DNA from: Gilvibacter sediminis
Lineage (GTDB): Bacteria > Bacteroidota > Bacteroidia > Flavobacteriales > Flavobacteriaceae
Length of the DNA stretch: 64,000 bases
Direction of reading: 5' to 3'
Assembly: GCF_028561565.1 (NCBI RefSeq)
Contig: NZ_JAQQTE010000004.1
Location: forward strand, 327,017 to 391,016
Notes under the pieces: model-generated
Database searches by the model: none
What the model saw: only the letters and a program-made list of their open reading frames with translations
Told to the model about the DNA's origin: nothing
Part shown: positions 57,908-64,000 of the stretch, piece by piece
Numbering within the stretch: position 1 is the stretch's first letter
Layout: every line of letters begins with the position of its first letter
Made by a program: the position numbers and the translations under genes

Positions 57908-60358
57908 ATGTACTTTATTGACGTCATACTGCCCATTCCCATCAAGCAGGCATTTACCTATGCGGTAAATGTCCATGAGGCTCATTTTCTTAAGCCCGGG
58001 CACCGTGTGGCAGTTCCTTTCGGGAAGTCCAAGATCTATACTGGGATTGTATATCGGGTGCATCAAACGCCGCCGCAGATGTACGAGACCAAGGAGATCG
58101 ATCAGATCCTAGACGAGCATCCTTTGGTAACCCAAACCCAGCTCAAACATTGGCAGTGGATCGCAGACTATTACCTCTGCAGCATGGGAGAGGTCATGCG
58201 GGCTGCTTTACCCGGAGCTTTTCTATTAGAAAGTGAGACTATTATTCGACTACAAACGGAGCGCCCTTACACAGAAGTTACACTCTCTGCTCAGGAAGAA
58301 TTAATACTTGAAGCTTTAGAGAACAGACAACAACTACACCTCAATGATGTTCGGAATCTCTTGGAGAAAAAGCAGGTCCTTGGTGTTATTCAAGCTTTGA
58401 TCGATAAGAACCGGGTGGCCTTAGTAGAGACGCTTTACGAGCAATATATCCCAAAGATGGTGTCTTATCTTCAGTTGGCGCCAGAGTTTCAAGAAGAAGC
58501 CGCTTTGACCGCCTTATTGGATGAAATGCAACGCGCTCCCAAACAAAAGGAGGTGCTCATGCAACTCTTTATGCTCAGTGCACGTCAGTCGGGAGCAGTG
58601 AAACGACAAGATCTATTGTCTGCAGTTTCTGGTGGGACAGCGCCTTTAAAAGCGTTGATAGATAAAGGCATTGTGCTTCAAGAAAAGAAACAAACCGACC
58701 GTAAGGCGCTGTGGGAACAAGAAACGGCAGCTTCAAAAGGGCTGTCAGAGGCGCAGCAAAAGGCTTTAGAGCAGATTCGAGCTGAGTTTGCTGAAAAGTC
58801 GGTCTGTCTTTTTCACGGCGTAACCTCTAGTGGAAAGACAGAAGTTTACGTCAAATTGATTGAGGAGATGCTCGACGCCGGCAAACAAGTGCTTTATATG
58901 TTGCCAGAGATTGCTTTGACCACGCAACTCATCAGTCGTTTACAATATTACTTTGGAGATCGTGTGGCGGTCTATCATTCCCGATACAGCGTGCATGAAA
59001 GGGTAGAGGTCTGGAATCAGGTTTTGCGTCAGGATGCTAAGGCGCAATTGGTCATTGGAGCGCGGTCAACGGTCTTTTTACCATTCCAAGACTTGGGTCT
59101 CATCATTGTAGATGAAGAACACGAACACTCTTTTAAGCAGTACAGCCCGGCGCCGCGTTACCACGGTAGAGACAGCGCTATAGTGCTCGGAGCGCTCACT
59201 CAGGCTAAAGTTCTTTTAGGATCTGCAACACCCGCTTTGGAATCATTTCACAACGCAAGTACAGGAAAATACGGCTTAGTAAGCCTTAAGGAGCGATTTG
59301 GGAAGGTTTTGCTGCCAGACACTCAATTGGTAGACCTCAGGGATAAAAACCGCAAGAAGCGCATGCGTGGGCATTTTTCAGACACTTTACTGGAAGCAAT
59401 TAAAGAAACGCTATCAGAAGACAAGCAGGTGATTCTTTTTAAGAATCGCAGAGGCTTTGCACCCATTATGGAATGTATGACCTGCGGTAGTGCTCCACAG
59501 TGTCCAAATTGTGACGTGAGTCTAACCTTCCATAAGGCCAAAGGGCAATTGCGCTGCCATTACTGCGGATACGCCACTCCCATTACCAAACATTGTGGTG
59601 CTTGTGGCAGCATGTCATTAGATCCCAAAGGGTTTGGTACAGAACAGATTCAGAATGAATTGCAGGAATTGTTGCCAGAAGCGCGAATCTCTCGCATGGA
59701 TCAAGATACTACCAAAGGAAAACACGCTCACGCCAAACTCATTCACGCCTTTGAGCAAGGGGAGATCGATGTGTTGGTGGGGACGCAGATGTTGGCCAAA
59801 GGACTTGATTTTAGAGCCGTGGGCTTAGTAGGGGTGATGCAGGCAGACACGCTTTTGAACTTTCCAGACTTTAGGGCTCATGAACGCAGTTTCCAATTGC
59901 TCAGTCAGGTTGCAGGTAGGGCAGGACGTACCAAAGATCGTGGCAAAGTATTGATTCAGGCCTACAATCCGGAGCATATGATCTTGCAGCAAGTGACCAC
60001 TCATGATTTTGACGGCATGTTTAAGGACGAGATGGAACAACGCAGGCATTACGGCTATCCGCCATTCAACAGATTGATCCGCTTTACTTTCAAACACCGA
60101 AATTTTGAAACCATGCAAAACGGTTCGCGCTGGTTTGCCAAAGCCTTGGAGGCGCAATTTAATGACGGGGTATTAGGACCAGAGATCCCGCCTGTCGGTA
60201 GAATTCGGAATGAATACTTAAGCCATGTATTGCTGAAGGTGCCCATTCACGCTGGAATCAAAGCATACAAGGGAAAGGTCGGGCAGCTGGTGCGCAACTT
60301 TGAAGCGCAAAAACCCTTTGCGCGAATTAAACTTGTTGTGGATGTAGATCCGTATTAG
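57908..60358 (+). CDS. priA: Primosomal replication restart helicase PriA
   Basis: PriA rebuilds replication forks after collapse. The 816-residue protein has the N-terminal DNA-binding region (MYFIDVILPIPIKQAFTYAV), Walker A GVTSSGKTEVYVKLIE, a DEAH-like DEEHEHSFKQYSP, and a zinc-binding region with paired Cys (CMTCGSAPQCPNCDVSLTFH, LRCHYCGYATPITKHCGACGS). The SF2 motifs QVAGRAGRTKDRGKVLIQ follow. Its stop is interlocked with that of the LytTR gene (TTAG at 60355-60358). Confidence 0.97.
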   Translation: MYFIDVILPIPIKQAFTYAVNVHEAHFLKPGHRVAVPFGKSKIYTGIVYRVHQTPPQMYETKEIDQILDEHPLVTQTQLKHWQWIADYYLCSMGEVMRAALPGAFLLESETIIRLQTERPYTEVTLSAQEELILEALENRQQLHLNDVRNLLEKKQVLGVIQALIDKNRVALVETLYEQYIPKMVSYLQLAPEFQEEAALTALLDEMQRAPKQKEVLMQLFMLSARQSGAVKRQDLLSAVSGGTAPLKALIDKGIVLQEKKQTDRKALWEQETAASKGLSEAQQKALEQIRAEFAEKSVCLFHGVTSSGKTEVYVKLIEEMLDAGKQVLYMLPEIALTTQLISRLQYYFGDRVAVYHSRYSVHERVEVWNQVLRQDAKAQLVIGARSTVFLPFQDLGLIIVDEEHEHSFKQYSPAPRYHGRDSAIVLGALTQAKVLLGSATPALESFHNASTGKYGLVSLKERFGKVLLPDTQLVDLRDKNRKKRMRGHFSDTLLEAIKETLSEDKQVILFKNRRGFAPIMECMTCGSAPQCPNCDVSLTFHKAKGQLRCHYCGYATPITKHCGACGSMSLDPKGFGTEQIQNELQELLPEARISRMDQDTTKGKHAHAKLIHAFEQGEIDVLVGTQMLAKGLDFRAVGLVGVMQADTLLNFPDFRAHERSFQLLSQVAGRAGRTKDRGKVLIQAYNPEHMILQQVTTHDFDGMFKDEMEQRRHYGYPPFNRLIRFTFKHRNFETMQNGSRWFAKALEAQFNDGVLGPEIPPVGRIRNEYLSHVLLKVPIHAGIKAYKGKVGQLVRNFEAQKPFARIKLVVDVDPY

Positions 60359-61095
60359 GCCTTCATGGAAGCGGTAAGCGCCTCGACCAATTGGGTCTTT
60401 CTGTTACGACTCAGCGGTAATTGATCGTTATCGATCTCAATGACCTTGCTGTTGTAACGTTCTACCTTGTCCAGATTTACTATATAAGACTTATGAATTC
60501 TCAAGAAGCGATCTGCTGGTAAAAGCGACTCGAAGTTCTTCATGGTAGACAGTACTACCAATGAATCGTGCTCTGTAACCAACTTCACGTAATCACCTAG
60601 AGCCTCGATATAACGCAGCTCATTTAAGAATACTTTACGCTTTTTGAGGTTGCTTTTCACGAAGATGAAATCTTCATCATCAAAGCCGTCCTCATTGTGA
60701 AGTCTGTGATTGGTAATGGCCTTGTGTACCGCGTTTAGGAAGCGTTCCTTTGAGATCGGTTTGCGCAGATAATCTACCGCATCGTAGTCAAAGGCTTTAA
60801 AGGCGTATTTGGTTTTCCCAGTGACAAAAATGATCTGTGGTTTAACGCTCAGGTCATCTAGTAAGTCAAATCCCGACAAGATCGGCATCTCGATATCTAG
60901 GAATATCAGGTCGATTTGTGTATCCAAGAGCCCCATCTTTGCTTCAATAGCGTTGTTATACTCGGCTACTAAATTGAGCGAGGGGTGGTTTTGGATTAGC
61001 TTGACGATAGAAAGACGTTGTAGGCTGGAATCGTCAACTATAGCACAGTTAAGTACGGTTTTTTCCAAGGCAATAATAGATTTAGTAACGTACAA
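60355..61095 (-). CDS. LytTR-family response regulator
   Basis: A 246-residue regulator. The receiver domain (about 14-130) has NCAIVDDSSLQRLSIV, phosphoacceptor in LIFLDIEMPILSGFDLLDDL and Lys in KPISKERFLNAV. The LytTR DNA-binding domain covers about 150-246, with IFVKSNLKKRKVFLNELRYI and DRFLRIHKSYIVNLDKVERY. No histidine kinase gene is adjacent, so this is an orphan regulator in this window. It converges on priA. Confidence 0.93.
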   Translation of the reverse strand: MYVTKSIIALEKTVLNCAIVDDSSLQRLSIVKLIQNHPSLNLVAEYNNAIEAKMGLLDTQIDLIFLDIEMPILSGFDLLDDLSVKPQIIFVTGKTKYAFKAFDYDAVDYLRKPISKERFLNAVHKAITNHRLHNEDGFDDEDFIFVKSNLKKRKVFLNELRYIEALGDYVKLVTEHDSLVVLSTMKNFESLLPADRFLRIHKSYIVNLDKVERYNSKVIEIDNDQLPLSRNRKTQLVEALTASMKA

Positions 61096-61220
61096 TGATA
61101 CATAAATTATCGATGAACGACAACATTTCTTAACGAAACTTAACGATTAATGGTGAAAAAATTACGTTTATCTGTCAAATATGTAAGGCTTAGATGTAGG
61201 AAATTAAAGGGTAGTGGGGC

Positions 61221-61251
61221 TTTGAATATTGTATAATAAGTGCTATTTTTG
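61221..61251 (+). promoter_or_regulatory. Bacteroidota-type promoter of the rpsF operon
   Basis: TTTG at 61221-61224 and TATTTTTG at 61244-61251 are separated by 19 bases, an exact match to the TTG-N19-TAnnTTTG consensus. The rpsF ATG is 44 bases after the -7 box. Confidence 0.8.
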
Positions 61252-61295
61252 CCCCCTCTTTAACAAGAGACTTAAATTTAATTCAAACACAAAGT

Positions 61296-61634
61296 ATGAA
61301 TCATTACGAAACTGTTTTCATCTTGAATCCCGTTTTATCTGAAGAGCAGATAAAGGAAACAGTAAAGAAATTCGAAGATTTTTTGGTTTCTGGCGGAGCT
61401 AAGATGATTTCAAAAGAGGACTGGGGGCTTAAGAAGCTTGCTTATCCTATCCAACACAAGAAAAGTGGTTTTTACCACTTGTTCGAGTACACCGTTCCTG
61501 GTGAAGTGATCAACCCATTAGAAGTGGAGTTTAGACGTGACGAGCGCATTATGCGTTATTTGACAGTGCGTTTAGACAAACACGCTATTGCATGGGCAGA
61601 GAAGAGAAGAAAACGTAACGCTAAAACCGCTTAA
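61296..61634 (+). CDS. rpsF: 30S ribosomal protein S6
   Basis: S6 of the small-subunit platform, which binds 16S rRNA with S18. The 112-residue protein begins [20 protein letters not shown] and contains [24 protein letters not shown] and [20 protein letters not shown], all typical of the family. The first gene of the rpsF-rpsR-rplI operon; no ssb or priB lies between, as is usual in Bacteroidota. Confidence 0.98.
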   Translation: MNHYETVFILNPVLSEEQIKETVKKFEDFLVSGGAKMISKEDWGLKKLAYPIQHKKSGFYHLFEYTVPGEVINPLEVEFRRDERIMRYLTVRLDKHAIAWAEKRRKRNAKTA

Positions 61635-61636
61635 TC

Positions 61637-61933
61637 ATGTCTAGCATTGAACAACAAGCAAAAGGCAAAAAAGACGGTGAAATCCGTTATTTGACGCCGC
61701 TTAACATCGAGACTACAAAGGCAAAGAAATACTGCCGTTTCAAAAAGTCTGGAATTAAGTACATCGATTATAAAGACCCAGACTTCTTGATGAAGTTTGT
61801 GAATGAACAAGGTAAATTACTTCCTCGTCGTTTGACAGGTACTTCTTTGAAGTATCAGCGTAAAGTGGCTGTTGCTGTGAAAAGAGCACGTCACCTTGCA
61901 CTTATGCCATACGTAGGGGATCTATTAAAATAA
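61637..61933 (+). CDS. rpsR: 30S ribosomal protein S18
   Basis: S18 binds with S6 in the platform of the 30S subunit. The 98-residue protein shows [40 protein letters not shown] and [21 protein letters not shown]. The single Cys fits a zinc-free form. It is 2 bases after rpsF and 12 before rplI. Confidence 0.98.
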   Translation: MSSIEQQAKGKKDGEIRYLTPLNIETTKAKKYCRFKKSGIKYIDYKDPDFLMKFVNEQGKLLPRRLTGTSLKYQRKVAVAVKRARHLALMPYVGDLLK

Positions 61934-61945
61934 TACAGTACGGTC

Positions 61946-62401
61946 ATGGAACTTATATTAAAGAAAGATGTAGAGAATCTTGGGTTTACAGACGATATCG
62001 TTACTGTAAAGAACGGATACGGTAGAAACTACCTGATCCCTCAAGGATATGCGATCCTAGCCACTTCATCTGCTAAGAAAGTATTGGCAGAGACTTTGAA
62101 GCAACGTGCTTACAAAGAGCAGAAGTTGGTTGATGAAGCAACTAAAGAGGCTGACAAATTAAACAGCCTTGAGTTAAAGATCACTGCTAAAGCTGGTGAA
62201 GGAGATAAACTTTTCGGTTCTGTAAACAACGCAGACGTTGCAGAAGCTTTGGAAAAAGCTGGAGTGAGCATCGAGAAGAAATTCATCTCTGTAGCTGGTG
62301 GAAACATCAAGCGTACTGGGCAATACGAAGCTAAAGTACGTTTCCATAGAGACGTGATTGCTAACTTGACTTTTGACGTAGTAGCAGAGGCTAAGAGCTA
62401 A
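61946..62401 (+). CDS. rplI: 50S ribosomal protein L9
   Basis: L9 binds 23S rRNA at the base of the L1 stalk. The 151-residue protein has the N-terminal block MELILKKDVENLGFTDDIVT with VKNGYGRNYLIPQGYA, and the C-terminal LKITAKAGEGDKLFGSVNNA, connected by a long helix. Last gene of the operon; a terminator follows at 62424. Confidence 0.98.
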   Translation: MELILKKDVENLGFTDDIVTVKNGYGRNYLIPQGYAILATSSAKKVLAETLKQRAYKEQKLVDEATKEADKLNSLELKITAKAGEGDKLFGSVNNADVAEALEKAGVSIEKKFISVAGGNIKRTGQYEAKVRFHRDVIANLTFDVVAEAKS

Positions 62402-62423
62402 TTAGCCTTCAACAATAAGTAAG

Positions 62424-62458
62424 AGGCCTTTTGTGTACACAGAAGGCCTTTTTTTTTG
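62424..62458 (+). terminator. Intrinsic terminator of the ribosomal operon
   Basis: AGGCCTT and AAGGCCT pair around TTGTGTACACAG, in which TGTG/CACA adds further pairing, followed by eight or nine T residues. It lies 23 bases after the L9 stop and just before the next gene. Confidence 0.92.
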
Positions 62459-62463
62459 ACAAG

Positions 62464-62934
62464 ATGAAATACACAAGACTTACCAAGGAACAGTTTGAGG
62501 AGCTTCAAGAAGAGTTCACCCGCTTTTTGGCTACACAAAGTATAACTGCGGATGAATGGCAGCAACTTAAAACACAGCAGCCTGAGGTTGCAGAAGCCGA
62601 GTTGGATGTTTTTAGCGATCTGGTTTGGGAAGGCGCACTCAATGCTGCTAAGTATTTAGAAAATGCCAGTGCAGATCAAGTGTTTTGTATTGCTATTGAG
62701 TCAGAGCAAATGCGCATGATCCATGCGCGAATTCCATCTGGAGTAGCAGACCTCACTCAGCTGGAAGGCCGTCAATGGTTGTTAGACCATATTCAAGACG
62801 ATGGTGTTCAACTACAAACCGGAACAAAGACTCTTGGAGAAGAAAGAAATCAACAGATTTTCGGATTGATCCAGCAAGGGGCTGTTATTGCTAACAAAGA
62901 CTTGTTTGAGGCATTAAATAGTCTTATTAAGTAA
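62464..62934 (+). CDS. DUF6495-like conserved Bacteroidota protein
   Basis: A 156-residue acidic, soluble protein. The start MKYTRLTKEQFEELQEEFTR is well kept in Bacteroidota, usually next to rplI, and an internal block is VFSDLVWEGALNAAKYLENA. Family function is unknown; DUF6495 is my best recollection of the name. The ATG at 62464 is used, since the longer reading falls inside the terminator. The gene is read after the rpsF operon terminator, so it may rely on read-through or its own promoter. Confidence 0.75.
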   Translation: MKYTRLTKEQFEELQEEFTRFLATQSITADEWQQLKTQQPEVAEAELDVFSDLVWEGALNAAKYLENASADQVFCIAIESEQMRMIHARIPSGVADLTQLEGRQWLLDHIQDDGVQLQTGTKTLGEERNQQIFGLIQQGAVIANKDLFEALNSLIK

Positions 62935-62987
62935 TTGTTTTACAATAACTTAATTAAAATTACCTCATTGAATAGTTGAGATTGACT

Positions 62988-64000
62988 TTATTCGTAGCGC
63001 AGACTTTCTATAGGGTCTAAACGCGCAGCTTTCATCGCTGGATAGGAACCGGCAATAACCGCTACTAAAAACGTAATAATTGTAGCCGCGATCACTGCGC
63101 CCCAAGGGATACTGAAGTTAAAATCTGCAAGTTTGGCAAAGGCCAAACCAGTACCCAAGCCCAATAGAATACCCAAGATACTTCCCAACTGCCCAATCAC
63201 AACGGTCTCCATTAAAAACTGAGTACCTATGGTGGATCGTTTTGCACCTAAGGCTTTACGAACACCGATCTCTCGTGTGCGTTCCGTAACCGATACAAGC
63301 ATAATATTCATCAAGGCAATAAGAGAACCAAAGATGGTAATGGCGCTGATGAACCAAGCTGCAAACTCTAAAACACCAGTGATTTCAGAAATCCTGTTGA
63401 TCAGATCCTCACTGCGTTCCAGTCCAAAATTGTTTTCTTCAACAGGGGACAGGCCTCTCACATTTCTAAAAGTGACAATAGCGTCGCTCTGAGCGCCTTC
63501 TAAATATTCTTTGTCGTCTACCATTACACTAATGGTATAAGTGATGTTAGGAGCCGTATAAATGCTTCGGGCTTGTTGAATCGGGATGAGCACCTTGAGA
63601 TCCTGATTGTTCCCGAAAGTCGCTCCTTTAGATTCTAATAGACCGATCACTTTAAATTTCACCCCGCGAATACTCAGGGTTTTACCAATGGGATCAGTCC
63701 CTTCAAATAAAGTCTTTTTAAAATCTGACCCAAGCAGACAAACATTGACGTTATTCTGAATATCAAATACATTGAAGTCACGTCCTTTTTCTACTTCTGT
63801 ACCGGTGTTGTTCAGATAGTTCTCATTCACTCCATACACCTGTACTTCTGGATCGGTCTTGTTGCCTTCATAGCGCACTTCCGCACGACTGGTTCCTCTA
63901 AAGGATACCGAGGTGCGTGTAAAAGGGTAGTTGTAGGCGTCCTGAAATTCTTTGATGTCCCGATAGCTGATGATCGGATTGATCTTTTGGCGTTCTCCTC
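62988..64000 (-). CDS. MacB-type ABC transporter permease, 5' end missing
   Basis: The frame is open to the right edge, so the N-terminus is missing. The visible 336 codons include the periplasmic MacB_PCD-type region (SVSFRGTSRAEVRYEGNK, EVQVYGVNENYL, IQQARSIYTAPNITYT) and the C-terminal FtsX/MacB helices with the signature SVTERTREIGVRKALGAKRS followed by GTQFLMETVVIGQLGSILGI. Ending in SYPAMKAARLDPIESLRYE is normal for the family. Probably part of a macrolide/peptide or lipoprotein exporter whose ATPase lies beyond the window. Confidence 0.9.
   Translation of the reverse strand, partial: GERQKINPIISYRDIKEFQDAYNYPFTRTSVSFRGTSRAEVRYEGNKTDPEVQVYGVNENYLNNTGTEVEKGRDFNVFDIQNNVNVCLLGSDFKKTLFEGTDPIGKTLSIRGVKFKVIGLLESKGATFGNNQDLKVLIPIQQARSIYTAPNITYTISVMVDDKEYLEGAQSDAIVTFRNVRGLSPVEENNFGLERSEDLINRISEITGVLEFAAWFISAITIFGSLIALMNIMLVSVTERTREIGVRKALGAKRSTIGTQFLMETVVIGQLGSILGILLGLGTGLAFAKLADFNFSIPWGAVIAATIITFLVAVIAGSYPAMKAARLDPIESLRYE

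Noticed and set aside
1-64000. CRISPR arrays, tRNA, rRNA or tmRNA genes, insertion sequences
   Set aside because: No regularly spaced repeats, cloverleaf-like sequence, transposase or terminal inverted repeats were seen on reading through; short gaps leave little space for them.

Overview
The window is a compact piece of a Bacteroidota chromosome, most likely from the family Flavobacteriaceae. The evidence is: two proteins with type IX secretion (T9SS) sorting domains; promoters of the Bacteroidota type (TTG, about 19 bases, TAnnTTTG) ahead of dnaK and rpsF; many short SPI or SPII signal peptides ending in AQ or SC; an rpsF-rpsR-rplI operon; and the DnaK tail ending DFEEVK. No tRNA, rRNA, CRISPR array, insertion sequence or prophage is visible. 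Base composition looks even throughout, so this reads as core chromosome with a few accessory cassettes.

Layout. 1-2.6 kb: end of an NRAMP-type metal transporter, then the 5-oxoprolinase genes pxpA-pxpB-pxpC, each overlapping the next. 2.6-3.4 kb: a peptidoglycan-binding N-acetylmuramidase. 3.6-6.1 kb: a four-gene overlapping operon of a small unknown protein, a 7-TM protein, a histidine kinase and a LuxR-type response regulator. 6.1-11.1 kb: housekeeping genes (RluA-type pseudouridine synthase, panB, sdaA, a Crp/Fnr-like regulator, a beta-hydroxyacid dehydrogenase). 11.2-13.2 kb: dnaK. 13.3-16.9 kb: a transglutaminase-like/7TM protein, an ATP-grasp ligase and a beta-rich secreted protein. 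17-18.3 kb: a carboxypeptidase-regulatory-domain protein.

18.5-27.1 kb: a PaiB-like gene and an alpha-glucan operon read leftwards (glgE, maltokinase, glgB, GH31 alpha-glucosidase), with a LacI-like operator upstream. Together these convert maltose to maltose-1-phosphate, extend it into alpha-1,4-glucan, branch it and trim it; no trehalose synthase gene lies in the window. 27.2-34 kb: small secreted and lipoprotein genes, a SRAP (YedK/HMCES) DNA-crosslink protein, a T9SS type B surface protein and an AraC regulator with a CAT-like acetyltransferase. 34.2-43.1 kb: a dipeptidase, a large glycosidase-like lipoprotein, a membrane-anchored protein with the full MepA-type zinc-ligand pattern, an LRR lipoprotein, a GNAT enzyme and an esterase. 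43.1-47.0 kb: a leftward operon with modABC, a flavin-binding-fold protein, an isochorismatase-like hydrolase and a divergent GTP cyclohydrolase II-like protein.

47.4-53.2 kb: a fasciclin lipoprotein, a serine hydrolase, a DEAD-box helicase, rdgB and rlmH. 53.3-57.8 kb: a T9SS type A GH9 glycosidase, nadC, a YihY-type membrane protein and a chalcone-isomerase-like protein. 57.9-61.1 kb: priA and a LytTR response regulator. 61.2-62.9 kb: the ribosomal operon rpsF-rpsR-rplI and a small conserved protein. The right edge cuts a MacB-type ABC permease.

The items most worth a second look are the MepA-like membrane protein (39.1-39.9 kb), the 7TM-transglutaminase/ATP-grasp cassette (13.3-16.9 kb), the apparent split 7TM receptor-kinase operon (3.6-6.1 kb), the treS-less glgE operon, the duplicated DnaK tail (13.14-13.21 kb) and the GTP cyclohydrolase II paralogue with altered catalytic motifs (43.2-43.6 kb).
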